Positions 17,278-27,562 of a DNA stretch of 64,000 nucleotides are shown piece after piece; positions within the stretch are counted from its first letter, which is position 1; the number at the start of each line of letters is the position of its first letter. A program made the translations under genes and the position numbers. Under the pieces are notes generated by a model. It did not search any database. It was not told where the DNA came from and saw only the letters and a list, made by a program, of their open reading frames with translations. The stretch is from AR5 sp041497115 (GTDB lineage Bacteria > Methylomirabilota > Methylomirabilia > Rokubacteriales > CSP1-6): positions 5,672-69,671 of the forward strand of contig JBGQFW010000010.1 in assembly GCA_041497115.1 (NCBI GenBank). Reading direction: 5' to 3'.

Positions 17278-18819
17278 ATGTCCTCTCCGGTGCCGGTGGT
17301 GCCCGCTCCCGAACCCCTGCGCGTCCTGGTCGTCGACGACAACGCGTCGCTGCTGCGCTTCCTGGTGTCGGCCTTCTCGGCCAACGGCTGCACCGTCAGC
17401 CAGGCCGCCGCCGCCGAGCAGGCGCTGGGGCAGATCACCGAGCAGGCGTTCGACCTCGTCGTCTCCGACATCAAGATGCCCGGACTGTCGGGGCTCGACC
17501 TGCTCCGCGCGGTGAAGGGCAAGCAGCCGGCGACGCCGGTCGTGCTCATCACCGGCAACCCGTCGGTGAACTCGGCGGTGTTCGGCCTGCGCCATGGCGC
17601 CTACGACTACCTGCCGAAGCCGTTCTCGATCCGGGAGATCCAGCAGCTGCTGGCCCGCGTGCGCAGTGACCGCCAGAAGTGGGACGGCCAGGCGCCGCTG
17701 CCGGCCGGGCTCACCGAGGAGCTGGCCCGCCGCCAGCGGGGCGTGGAGGTCCTGTTCCGCATCGGCGACCTCGCGCTGCAGGGGCTGGACACCGCCACCT
17801 TCGTGGACGAGGTGCTCCGGCTCATGGTGCAGAGCCTCAAGAGCGACGCCGCCCTCGTGCTCCTGCGCGACGAGCAGGGCACGTTCAGCTCGAGCCAGCA
17901 GGGCGAGCCGACGCTGGTCACCCGCCTGCTGACGATGCTGCAGCGGTCGTTCGAGGACCTGGTCGCCACCGGCGGCAAGGAGATCCTCCCGCTCGCGACC
18001 GGCGGCGAGCCGCTCGACGCGATCGCCGCCGTCATTCCCGGTCTTGGGCGCTCCATGGGCATCGTCTGCCTGGCCCGCGAGACGGACTCCGGTGGCTTCC
18101 TGCCCGACGAGCGCGAGATGCTGCTCGGCTACGCCCAGACCACGGCGGTGGCGCTGCAGAAGCTGATCCTGCGCGAGAACGTCGAGCGCAACCTCGTCGA
18201 CACGATCACCGCCTTCGTCAACGCGATCGAGTCCAAGGACCGGTACCTGAAGGGCCACTCGGCGCGCGTCGCCCTCTTCGCGGCGGAGATCGCCCAGACG
18301 CTCGGCATGACGACCGAGATGGTCGACGTCGTCCGGCGCGGCGCCATGCTGCACGACCTCGGGAAGCTGTCCATCATGGACTCGATCCTCCGCAAGCCCG
18401 AGCGGCTGACCGCCGAGGAGTTCGCGATCATCAAGAGCCATCCGGTGGTCGGCGCCAGGATCCTCGAGCCCCTCCGCTTCCTCTCCCGCGAGACGTGCGC
18501 GGTGCGCCACCATCACGAGCGGTTCGACGGCACCGGCTACCCCGACGGCCTCCGCGGCGAGGACATCCCGCTGGTGGCGCGGGTGGTGACGGTGGCCGAC
18601 GTGTTCGACGCGATCACCTCCAACCGGCCGTATCGCACGGCGATGCCGCTCGACGCGGCCCGGGAGGAGATCGCGCGGGGCTGCGGCAGCCACTTCGATC
18701 CGGTCGTGGCGGAAGGGTTCCTCCGGATCCCGATGGCGCGGCTGGAGGAGATCACCCGCCACTACGAGAGTCTGACGAGCGCCGCCTTGAGCGCGCCCGC
18801 GCTGGCCCAGGCGAATTGA
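17278..18819 (+). CDS. Response regulator with HD-GYP phosphodiesterase domain
   Basis: Two-component output protein expected to hydrolyse cyclic di-GMP. A receiver domain (residues 14-130) has phospho-acceptor Asp64 (LVVSDIKMPG). A middle region of about 150-310 resembles a GAF domain (VEVLFRIGDLALQGLDTATF). The C-terminal HD-GYP domain is intact: HSARVALFA, MLHDLGKL, HHERFDGTGYPDGL and VADVFDAITSNRPYR. It has 513 residues. The ATG at 17278 has a GGGAAAGGA ribosome-binding site and lies 14 bases after the previous stop. With the GGDEF protein at 12.6-13.7 kb, the island can both make and destroy cyclic di-GMP. Confidence 0.92.
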   Translation: MSSPVPVVPAPEPLRVLVVDDNASLLRFLVSAFSANGCTVSQAAAAEQALGQITEQAFDLVVSDIKMPGLSGLDLLRAVKGKQPATPVVLITGNPSVNSAVFGLRHGAYDYLPKPFSIREIQQLLARVRSDRQKWDGQAPLPAGLTEELARRQRGVEVLFRIGDLALQGLDTATFVDEVLRLMVQSLKSDAALVLLRDEQGTFSSSQQGEPTLVTRLLTMLQRSFEDLVATGGKEILPLATGGEPLDAIAAVIPGLGRSMGIVCLARETDSGGFLPDEREMLLGYAQTTAVALQKLILRENVERNLVDTITAFVNAIESKDRYLKGHSARVALFAAEIAQTLGMTTEMVDVVRRGAMLHDLGKLSIMDSILRKPERLTAEEFAIIKSHPVVGARILEPLRFLSRETCAVRHHHERFDGTGYPDGLRGEDIPLVARVVTVADVFDAITSNRPYRTAMPLDAAREEIARGCGSHFDPVVAEGFLRIPMARLEEITRHYESLTSAALSAPALAQAN

Positions 18820-19193
18820 CGACGCCGCGCAAGAAGATCCTCATCGTGGACGACGCGGGGCCGGTGGTCGTGCTCTGCGTCAACGTGCTGCAGGCGCTGG
18901 GCTACGCCGTCAAGGGCGCCAATCGCGGCGAGGCCGCGCTCGAGCTCCTCGGCAAGGAGCCGTTCGATCTGATGGTGCTCGACTACAAGATGCCGGGGCT
19001 GAGCGGCTTCGAGGTCTTCGCGCAGGCCCGGCCGCTCCACCCCAACATGGCCATCGTGCTCGTGACCGGGCACGGCACTCCGGAGATCGTCAGCGAGGCC
19101 ACTCGCATGGGTTTCAGCGCTATCCTACTCAAGCCGTTCACGTCCGACGAGCTGCGCGGGACCGTTGAAAAGGTCCTGGCGGACCGCGGTTGA
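18816..19193 (+). CDS. Single-domain response regulator receiver protein
   Basis: Stand-alone CheY-like receiver of 125 residues with DD pair (ILIVDDAG), phospho-acceptor Asp56 (LMVLDYKMPGLSG), the Thr of LVTGHG and the Lys of LLKPFT. There is no output domain, so it should act by protein contact or as a phosphate relay. The start is TTG at 18816, which overlaps the HD-GYP stop in a TTGA arrangement. No other start precedes KKILIVDD in this frame without deep overlap. Confidence 0.85.
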   Translation: MTTPRKKILIVDDAGPVVVLCVNVLQALGYAVKGANRGEAALELLGKEPFDLMVLDYKMPGLSGFEVFAQARPLHPNMAIVLVTGHGTPEIVSEATRMGFSAILLKPFTSDELRGTVEKVLADRG

Positions 19194-19259
19194 CGGGGGC
19201 TCGCGATGCACCCGCAGCCAAGCGTACACGCTCGCGGTTCGGCCACGGCGGAGGTCGTA

Positions 19260-20006
19260 ATGGGTTCCCTCCACAGCGGGTTGCAGTGGGGTGTCGACCG
19301 GATGCTGTCGGTCGGCTACGGCCTGCTCTACGACTATATCTTCGAGAAGTTCACCCCCTACCAGCACCTGCGCACGGAGGTGCTGGAGCTGATCGCCGCC
19401 TCGGCCAAGGAGGCGCCGGACCGCCGCGACGTGCAGGTCCTCGACGTCGACTGCGGGCCGGGCAACCTGACCTTCGTGATCGCGGAAGCCGGCTTCTCCG
19501 TCGTGGGGCTGGAGCCCTACGGCGCCCTGGTCGAGCTGGCCCGGGAAAAGCGGCGCGCCAAGCGCCTGGCCAATCTCGCGTTCACCCAGGGCGACCTCGC
19601 CACCGGAAAGACGTTGCGCGAGGGGTCGTTCGACCAGGTCGTGAACGTGCACTCGCTCTACGCGCACGCGGATCCGAAGGCGCTACTGGTCCAGGTCCAC
19701 CGGGTGCTCAAGCCCGGCGGCCACGCCGTCTTCGTGAACCACACGCGACGGGCGGACGTGCGCGCGACGTTCCGCGAGGTGCGGGCCCGCGAGGGGCTGG
19801 CCTCCGCGCTGCGCTGCCTGTTCCTCTGGCTGCTGCCGCACTCGCTGTTCGAGGCCGCCCGCCGGCGGACCGGACCTCACTACTGGGGCGAGGCCGAATT
19901 CGCCTCGAACCTGCGCGCGGCGGGGTTCACGGTGCTGCAGGTCCGGCGCACGTTCCTCAACGGCGCCAGCCTGCTCGTCTGGGTCCGGAAGAACACGGCG
20001 GAGTAG
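19260..20006 (+). CDS. SAM-dependent class I methyltransferase (copy 1 of a tandem pair)
   Basis: Rossmann-fold methyltransferase of the Methyltransf_11 type, 248 residues. SAM-binding motif I reads VLDVDCGPGNLTFV near residue 65, with an acidic end of strand 2 at VVGLEPYG and motif post-I GSFDQVVNVHSLYAH. The C-terminal half has YWGEAEFASNLRAAGFTVLQ, usual for small-molecule or lipid methyltransferases. The ATG at 19260 has GGAGG five bases upstream and matches the N-terminus of the next gene; an ATG at 19206 would add 18 residues without similarity. The two genes share the order SVGYGLLYDYIFEKF/AVGYGLTYDAIVRGF, so they arose by tandem duplication. The substrate is unknown. Confidence 0.82.
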   Translation: MGSLHSGLQWGVDRMLSVGYGLLYDYIFEKFTPYQHLRTEVLELIAASAKEAPDRRDVQVLDVDCGPGNLTFVIAEAGFSVVGLEPYGALVELAREKRRAKRLANLAFTQGDLATGKTLREGSFDQVVNVHSLYAHADPKALLVQVHRVLKPGGHAVFVNHTRRADVRATFREVRAREGLASALRCLFLWLLPHSLFEAARRRTGPHYWGEAEFASNLRAAGFTVLQVRRTFLNGASLLVWVRKNTAE

Positions 20007-20009
20007 CGG

Positions 20010-20768
20010 ATGGAGCTCGCGGGATCGATGGGTAATCGCGTCGCGTCGCCGCCGACCCTCGAGCGGCTGATCGCGGTCGGCTACGGGCTGACCTACGACG
20101 CCATCGTCCGCGGCTTCGGCCCGTACGAGGCGCTGCTCGACGAGATCGTGGCCCTGGTGGGGCGCGCCGCGGTGCCGGGCCCGCCCACCGGCACGCGCGT
20201 GCTCGACGTCTCGTGCGGGATCGGCACCGTCGCCGAGCGGCTGGCCCGTCGCGGCTGGACGGTGGTGGCGCTCGACCCGGTCGCGCATCTGGTCGGTGTG
20301 GCCCGCCGACACCATCGCGACAGCGGCCTGTCGCTCAGCTTCCAGCACCTCGACGTCGCCCGCGAGCCTCCGCCCGAGGCCGGCACCTACGACGTCCTCG
20401 TCAGCATGCACACGCTCTACTGGCATCCCGATCCTGCCGCGTTGCTGGCGGCCTGCCGGCGGGCGCTGCGACCGGGCGGCTACGCGGTGTTCCTGACGTA
20501 CGAGCGGCCCGCCCACGTGCTCCGCACGTTCGCGCAGGTGCGCGCGCAGCGCGGCTGGCTCCAGGCCCTGCGCGCCCTGCGCTGGCTCCTGCCGACGGCG
20601 CTGTTCGACGCGTTCCGCAGCGTCCGGCCCCGCTATCTGAGCCGGACGGAGTTCCTGGCCGCACTGCAGACGGCGGGCTTCGAGGTGCTGGAGACGCGCG
20701 AAACCTTCCTGGCGGGCATCAGCCTGCTGGCCTGGGCCCGGGTCAGCGACCCCAAGGGGGCGTCGTGA
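20010..20768 (+). CDS. SAM-dependent class I methyltransferase (copy 2 of a tandem pair)
   Basis: Paralogue of the preceding gene, 252 residues, starting three bases after its stop. SAM motif I is VLDVSCGIGTVAERLARRG, followed by VVALDPVAHLVGVARRHH, TYDVLVSMHTLYWHPDPAALL and LRPGGYAVFLTYERPAH, each with a matching segment in copy 1. Conservation of the C-terminal RPRYLSRTEFLAALQTAGFEV (compare GPHYWGEAEFASNLRAAGF), in shorter pieces YLSRTEFLAAL and FEVLETRETFL, suggests the same substrate class. The ATG at 20010 is used; an ATG at 20028 (MGNRV) is also possible. Last gene of the unit from sigma54 promoter 1; an inverted repeat follows the stop. Confidence 0.82.
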   Translation: MELAGSMGNRVASPPTLERLIAVGYGLTYDAIVRGFGPYEALLDEIVALVGRAAVPGPPTGTRVLDVSCGIGTVAERLARRGWTVVALDPVAHLVGVARRHHRDSGLSLSFQHLDVAREPPPEAGTYDVLVSMHTLYWHPDPAALLAACRRALRPGGYAVFLTYERPAHVLRTFAQVRAQRGWLQALRALRWLLPTALFDAFRSVRPRYLSRTEFLAALQTAGFEVLETRETFLAGISLLAWARVSDPKGAS

Positions 20769-20795
20769 GCCTGATCAAATCGTTTCCGCATGTGC

Positions 20796-20825
20796 CATTC
20801 CGCCGGAGGGGTCCGGTAAGGAATG
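20796..20825 (+). repeat. Inverted repeat between the two sigma54 units
   Basis: CATTCC (20796-20801) pairs with GGAATG (20820-20825), and the inner CCGGA (20803-20807) pairs with TCCGG (20812-20816). It could be a terminator hairpin for the methyltransferase gene 28 bases upstream, or paired binding sites for the activator. The rest of 20769-21009 holds an AT-rich patch, the sigma54 promoter and the leader. Confidence 0.6.
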
Positions 20826-20830
20826 AGCCG
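20819..20830 (+). promoter_or_regulatory. Candidate activator-binding site (UAS) upstream of sigma54 promoter 2
   Basis: AGGAATGAGCCG matches the site at 15276-15287 in 11 of 12 positions and starts exactly 88 bp before the -24 GG at 20907. It overlaps the 3' arm of the inverted repeat, as at the first promoter. Confidence 0.55.
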
Positions 20831-20854
20831 ACCGCGTCGGCGCACGCAGCGGAG

Positions 20855-20893
20855 ATGATCAATATTCGTCTTATATGGGAGCTATTTATAGCG
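20855..20893 (+). promoter_or_regulatory. AT-rich, possibly bent DNA between UAS and sigma54 promoter 2
   Basis: This stretch is clearly less G+C-rich than its surroundings and holds ATCAA at 20858-20862, 49 bp before the -24 GG; promoter 1 has ATCAA 48 bp before its GG. The position suits an IHF-type bending site, but the second half of the IHF consensus (TTR) is not matched. Confidence 0.4.
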
Positions 20894-20904
20894 AGGAGTG
20901 GGCG

Positions 20905-20922
20905 TTGGTACCGGCCTTGCTT
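20905..20922 (+). promoter_or_regulatory. Sigma54 promoter 2
   Basis: TTGGTACCGGCCTTGCTT has -24 GG at 20907-20908 and -12 GC at 20919-20920, ten bases apart, with TTGCTT matching the best -12 consensus. It differs from promoter 1 at only two positions over the 18 bases. The predicted start is near 20932, leaving a leader of about 78 bases that contains a small hairpin (CTCGC 20963-20967 with GCGAG 20976-20980). Confidence 0.78.
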
Positions 20923-21009
20923 TACGTAACAGTGCCCGCAACCGCGGGGGTCGAGTTGAAGCCTCGCACTGGCAAGCGAGCAAACGGTGAGCGGAGACAG
21001 GAGAACGAG

Positions 21010-21687
21010 ATGAACACGATCACGAAGCGAGTCATTGCAGTCGCAGGCCTGGCAGTCCTGGCGCTGGCCGGGGTGCCGGCCGTTGCCAGTGCAGACGGCG
21101 CCCGGCTGTACGAGATGACCGAGAACATGAAGCTGACGGCGCACGGGAAGTTCGAGCATCGCAAGGCGACGTCCGAGCTGATCGGGACCGCCGACGCCGG
21201 CACGCCCCTGTGCCCGGCGTGGCTCGGGGTAGCGTCGTGCACGATCAACGCGACGGGCTCGGACAACATCAACCTGGCCACCGGGCTGGGCAACTTCGGC
21301 GGGACCTTCACCGTGGTGGTGCAGGGCGACAACAACTCCGATTCCCCGGAGTTCGTCGTCATGAAGGGCACCTTCAAGGGCAAGATGGATTTCTCGCCGG
21401 CGATCATCTACGGCATTCCGCTCGGTCACGTGGTGGGCAAGCTGCAGCCCACCGGGAGCGCTGACGTTCCGTTCACCGGCACCTTCCGGCTGCCCTTCGT
21501 GCTGCCGTACCCGGATGTGGCGGTGTTCGGGGCTGCGCCGCTGCCGCTGAACCCGATGGACCGCTACGACGTCACGCAGACGACGCGGCCCCTCTACCTG
21601 CTGGACGACATGCAGCAGATCATGCCCGTGCAGGCCAGCGAGTTCGGGGCCGGCTACGCGACCGTGAAGTTCGAGATCAGCTTCTAG
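21010..21687 (+). CDS. Secreted protein of unknown function, first gene of sigma54 unit 2
   Basis: I do not recognise the family. The 225-residue product has a classical signal peptide (MNTITKR, hydrophobic core AVAGLAVLALAGVPAV, cleavage likely after ASA-DGA near residue 28). The mature part is rich in short polar and aromatic strands (GTFTVVVQGDNN, VVMKGTFKGKMDF, VPFTGTFRLPFVLP), suggesting a beta-rich fold. Two Cys (LCPAWLGVASCT) ten residues apart could form a disulfide. The ATG at 21010 has AGGAG seven bases upstream. It comes directly under sigma54 promoter 2 and precedes STAS, GNAT and kinase genes, so it is probably the main abundant output of the unit, made under a specific signal. 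Confidence 0.75.
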   Translation: MNTITKRVIAVAGLAVLALAGVPAVASADGARLYEMTENMKLTAHGKFEHRKATSELIGTADAGTPLCPAWLGVASCTINATGSDNINLATGLGNFGGTFTVVVQGDNNSDSPEFVVMKGTFKGKMDFSPAIIYGIPLGHVVGKLQPTGSADVPFTGTFRLPFVLPYPDVAVFGAAPLPLNPMDRYDVTQTTRPLYLLDDMQQIMPVQASEFGAGYATVKFEISF

Positions 21688-21701
21688 GAGACGCACGGAC
21701 C

Positions 21702-22055
21702 ATGAGCGCCGTGGCGATCGCAGAGCGTGAGGACCGTCGGACGGACGACGCGCAGGCCCTCGAGGGCCTGCTGCGTCTGCGTCTGGCCGGTCCCCTCACC
21801 GCGGCCACGGCGCCGACGCTTCGCACGCGCGTGCGGGATGCGGTCAGCCGCGGCCGGGCGCGCGTGGTCGTGGATCTGCAGGCTGTGACCGGGCTCGATG
21901 CCGCCGGCATCGCGGCCCTGCTCGATGCGCGTCGCGTCATCCAGGCGCAGGACGGCGGCACACTCGTCCTGCGCGCCAACGGAGTCGTGTGCCGGGCGCT
22001 CAAGGAAACGGGGACGATCGCCGCCTTCGCGCTCTGGAACGGTCCCGGAATGTGA
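21702..22055 (+). CDS. STAS-domain protein (anti-sigma-factor-antagonist-like) without phospho-Ser
   Basis: Small STAS-fold protein of 117 residues. The core RARVVVDLQAVTGLDAAGIAALLDARR aligns (in the piece VTGLDAAGIAALL) with the SpoIIAA loop DSSG, where a Ser is phosphorylated by an anti-sigma kinase. Here the loop reads DAAG, so it cannot be switched by phosphorylation at that place. The protein may act as a constitutive partner-binding module. The ATG at 21702 follows the secreted-protein stop by 14 bases, and its stop overlaps the next start in GTGA. Confidence 0.8.
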   Translation: MSAVAIAEREDRRTDDAQALEGLLRLRLAGPLTAATAPTLRTRVRDAVSRGRARVVVDLQAVTGLDAAGIAALLDARRVIQAQDGGTLVLRANGVVCRALKETGTIAAFALWNGPGM

Positions 22056-22721
22056 TCTCGGTGGAGCGCCAAGGGGCTGACGCCCCGTCCACATCACAGT
22101 CCCCGCGCCCTGCCGAGCAGGGCGTCGTCATCTCACGCGGGACTCGCGTCTATCTGCGCACCATGACGCTCAGGGACCTCGACCTCTTCAACCGCTGGGT
22201 CGAGGACCCGTTCCTGGAGCGCATGGTCGGCAGCGAGCTCCTCCAGTCGTACAAGCACGTGTGGGACAAGTCGCCGGCGTTCTACGAGGCCGTGCTGACC
22301 GATCCCACCCAGGTCGTGCTGGTCATCGAGGCCTGCCGCGGCTGGACGGCACCGGTGGGGGTGGTGCGCCTGTTCAACATCCACCTGCTGGAGGGGTACG
22401 CGTTCCTGGAGACGATCATCACCGATGTCCGTGCAATGAAGCGCGGTTTCGGCGTGGAAGCGGGTAAACTCATCTCCTACTATGGGGTGGACGTCCTCGG
22501 CCTGCGGCGCATCGAGGCGAAGGTCTACGAGTACAACGTGCTCAGCATGAACTCACTCCGGCGCAACGGCTTCCAGCAGGAGGGTGTCCTCCGCCAGGCG
22601 GGGTTCGACGGCGAGCGCTACTGGGATCTCGTGATCTTCGGCATCCTCAAGGACGAGATCGAGGCCGTGCGCAGGCGGGACAAGGTCTACCTTCCTCTCG
22701 ATTCGTCCGAGGGGAACGGGC

Positions 22722-22735
<14 letters not shown>
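22052..22735 (+). CDS. GNAT-family N-acetyltransferase
   Basis: Acetyl-CoA-dependent acyltransferase of 227 residues, of the RimJ/RimL-like group. The opening RGTRVYLRTMTLRDLDLFNRW and the late segment LGLRRIEAKVYEYNVLSMNS, followed by LRRNGFQQEGVLRQAGF, are the family's start and its N-terminal-amine/nucleotide region. The Gly-rich pyrophosphate loop is replaced by RAMKRGFGVEAGKLI. The start is GTG at 22052 (GTGA overlap); a GTG at 22064 or one near residue 28 is also possible. A GGGGC/GCCCC hairpin (22073-22086) sits just inside the coding region. The substrate (protein N-terminus or small molecule) is open. Confidence 0.82.
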
Positions 22736-24869
<2,134 letters not shown>

Positions 24870-24879
24870 AAGGACGACC

Positions 24880-27558
24880 ATGCCGATCAGCCGCCGCGAC
24901 TCCAAGAAGGCCAAGATCCTCTACATCGAGGACAACCGCGAGAACCGGATGCTGGTCCGCGCGATCCTCGAGGCCGAGGGCTACACGATCGTCGACGCCG
25001 AGGACGGCCTGGCCGGCATCGAAGCGGCGATCCGGGAGGAGCCGGCGCTGATCCTGCTGGACGTGAACCTGCCGGCCATCGACGGGTACGAGGTCGTCGC
25101 GGTCATCAAGTCGTTCCCCGCGTTCGCCACCACGCCGGTCATCGCGGTGACCGCCTACGCGATGGAGGGCGACCGCCAGCGCACGCTGGTGGCCGGCTGC
25201 GACGGCTACATCCAGAAGCCGATCGACGTGGACGCGTTCCCGAAGCAGGTCGAGGAGTTCCTGCACGGCAAGCGCGAGCACGTCGAGGAGCGCGAGGCGG
25301 GCATCTACCTCCGCGAGCTGAACCAGCGCCTGGTCTACCGGCTGGTGAACCAGGTCGAGGAGCTCAAGCGCCTCAACCAGCACTTCGTCCGCCGCGCCAC
25401 CCAGCTCGCCGACCTGCATCGCGCGGTGCAGGACATCACCTCCGAGGTCGGGGTCGCCCCGATGCTCGAGCAGCTGCTGCCTGCGCTGTCCCGCGCGCTC
25501 GGCACCCGCAGCCTGACCGTCGAGCTGGCGGACTCCGACGTGAAGGTGGCGGCGAGCGGTGAGGCGGCCGAGCGGCCGCGCAGCGTGCTGGCCGGCGCCG
25601 GCGTGGCGCCGGGCGACGACTGGACAGAGGTGGACTGGACGCTGCCGCTGATCGTGCGGGGCCACTCGCTCGGCGTGATGACCGCGCGGCACGTGCTGCC
25701 GCCCGGCGCCAAGGCCGACGAGGAGCAGCTGCTCAACATCGTGGCCAACCAGGTGGCGATCGCCGTGGAGAACGCCCGGCTCTACGACGGCGTCGTGCAG
25801 CGGGCGGCCGAGCAGCAGAGCCTCGTCGAGGCCGGCCATCTGCTCGCGTCCTCGCTGCGGCTGGCCGACGTGCTGCAGCAGTTCACCGAGCTGGTGCGCT
25901 CGCGCGTCGGCCTCGACGTCGTCCGCATCTGGCTGCAGGAGGGCACCGGCGACTATCGCCTTCACGCGCAGGCCGGCCTGGCCGAGCAGCCCGACGACCG
26001 GCGCCAGCACTTCGAGCCCGGCGAGGGCATCGTCGGCTGGGTGATGGAGCACCTCGCGCCGCTCGTCATCCCGGATCTGCAGGTGGATCCGCGCCTCAAG
26101 GGGCGCGAGTGGGCGAAGTCCGAGGGGCTGATGTCGCTGGTGGCGGTGCCGCTGCTCCTGGCGGACGCGCCGGTCGGCGTGCTGGTCGGCGTGGCCCGGC
26201 AGCGACGCGACTTCAACCGCGAGGAGGTGGCGCTCGTCCAGGCGCTGGCCACCTCGGCGGCGGTGGCCATCCGCAATGCGCGGCTGCACGAGGAGACCCA
26301 GCTCCGCCTGCGCCACACCGAGACGCTGGTGTCGGTCAGCCAGGCGATCGGCGCCACGCTCGACCTCTCGGAGGTGCTGCGGCGGGCCACGCGCGAGATG
26401 GTGCGCGCGCTCGGCGGCGACATGGGCGTCGCCTGGTTGATCACGCCCGACCGCTCGCGATTCGTGCCGCTGGTCGGCTACCACATTCCCAAGGACGTGC
26501 TCAACACGCCGGTCGCGGCCAGCCTGGAGATGGCGGATCCGGTGATCCGCGCGCTGCAGATCTCGAAGGGGCCGATCGCCGCCGCCGACAGCCAGAGCGA
26601 GGCGTGGAGCAGCATGCCGGCGGCCCGCGCGGTGAGCCACAAGTCCATGCTCATCCAGCCCATCTACTGGAAGGACGAGCTGATCGGCGGCTTCTCGGTC
26701 CTGTGGCTCAAGGAGGCGCACCGCTTCACGCCCGACGAGCTGCGGCTGGCGGAGGGCATCGCGCTGCAGGGCGCGCTGGCCATCGAGAACTCGCGGCTGT
26801 TCGAGGGGGTCAAGCAGCAGATGGCCGAGCTCAAGCAGACCCAGGCCCAGCTCGTGCAGTCCACCAAGCTGGCCGCCATCGGCGAGCTGGCCGCCAACAT
26901 CGCCCACGAGATCAACAACCCACTCACCACCGTGCTCGGCTTCGCCTCCTTCATCGCCGAGCGGCTGCCCGCCGAGGATCCGATGCGCGAGGAGCTGGGC
27001 CTCATCCAGGAGGAGGCCTCGCGGGCGCGCGACATCGTGCGCGACCTGCTGCAGTTCAGCCGCCAGCGCGACTTCATGCCGGAGCCGACCGACCTCAACA
27101 CCGTCCTCGAGCAGGTCGTGGGCATGGTGCGGCGGCAGGGCGCCTTCAACACCGTCACCGTCAGCGAGGCCTACGCCCCCGATCTGGCGATGGTCGAGAT
27201 GGACGTGTCCCGCATCAAGCAGGTCTTCCTCAACATCATCAATAACGCCGTCTACGCGATGAAGGACGGCGGTACGCTCACGATCCGCACCACGCCCACC
27301 GCCGACACCGTGCGGGTGGCCTTCGAGGACACCGGCCCCGGCATCCCGCCCGAGATCCTCGGCCGCATCTTCGACCCGTTCTTCACGACGAAGCCCGAGG
27401 TGAGCGGGACCGGGCTCGGCCTGTCCGTCAGCCTCGGGATCGTGCAGAGCCACGGCGGGACGATCGACGTGCAGAGCGCGCTGGGCAAGGGCACGACGTT
27501 CACGGTGACGCTGCCGTTCAAGCTCGACGGCGGCGAGGGCGCCGGGACGGCCGACTAG
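24880..27558 (+). CDS. Receiver-GAF-GAF-GAF histidine kinase
   Basis: Soluble hybrid kinase of 892 residues. The N-terminal receiver (12-125) has phospho-acceptor Asp61 (LILLDVNLPAIDG). Three GAF-like segments follow at about 180-300, 310-470 and 475-640 (for example NQVAIAVENARLYDG, RQRRDFNREEVALVQALA, HRFTPDELRLAEGIALQGAL in parts). The kinase core has ELAANIAHEINNPLTTVLGF, an N-box INNAVYAMKDGG, VAFEDTGPGIPPEI and GTGLGLSVSLGIVQSHGG, typical of NtrB-like kinases that pair with NtrC-type regulators. The ATG at 24880 follows the previous stop by ten bases with AAAGGA upstream. Last gene of sigma54 unit 2; it converges on glk with four bases between stops. Confidence 0.93.
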   Translation: MPISRRDSKKAKILYIEDNRENRMLVRAILEAEGYTIVDAEDGLAGIEAAIREEPALILLDVNLPAIDGYEVVAVIKSFPAFATTPVIAVTAYAMEGDRQRTLVAGCDGYIQKPIDVDAFPKQVEEFLHGKREHVEEREAGIYLRELNQRLVYRLVNQVEELKRLNQHFVRRATQLADLHRAVQDITSEVGVAPMLEQLLPALSRALGTRSLTVELADSDVKVAASGEAAERPRSVLAGAGVAPGDDWTEVDWTLPLIVRGHSLGVMTARHVLPPGAKADEEQLLNIVANQVAIAVENARLYDGVVQRAAEQQSLVEAGHLLASSLRLADVLQQFTELVRSRVGLDVVRIWLQEGTGDYRLHAQAGLAEQPDDRRQHFEPGEGIVGWVMEHLAPLVIPDLQVDPRLKGREWAKSEGLMSLVAVPLLLADAPVGVLVGVARQRRDFNREEVALVQALATSAAVAIRNARLHEETQLRLRHTETLVSVSQAIGATLDLSEVLRRATREMVRALGGDMGVAWLITPDRSRFVPLVGYHIPKDVLNTPVAASLEMADPVIRALQISKGPIAAADSQSEAWSSMPAARAVSHKSMLIQPIYWKDELIGGFSVLWLKEAHRFTPDELRLAEGIALQGALAIENSRLFEGVKQQMAELKQTQAQLVQSTKLAAIGELAANIAHEINNPLTTVLGFASFIAERLPAEDPMREELGLIQEEASRARDIVRDLLQFSRQRDFMPEPTDLNTVLEQVVGMVRRQGAFNTVTVSEAYAPDLAMVEMDVSRIKQVFLNIINNAVYAMKDGGTLTIRTTPTADTVRVAFEDTGPGIPPEILGRIFDPFFTTKPEVSGTGLGLSVSLGIVQSHGGTIDVQSALGKGTTFTVTLPFKLDGGEGAGTAD

Positions 27559-27562
27559 ACGC

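Noticed and set aside
17278..19193. HD-GYP protein and lone receiver as one protein with a terminal receiver
   Set aside because: A TGA separates them and the receiver lies in another frame beginning with the overlapping TTG. The TGA has no SECIS-like hairpin role because the frame changes.
20858..20870. A confirmed IHF binding site
   Set aside because: ATCAA is present but the TTR half of the consensus is not matched. Kept only as a low-confidence AT-rich bend because its position repeats at promoter 1.
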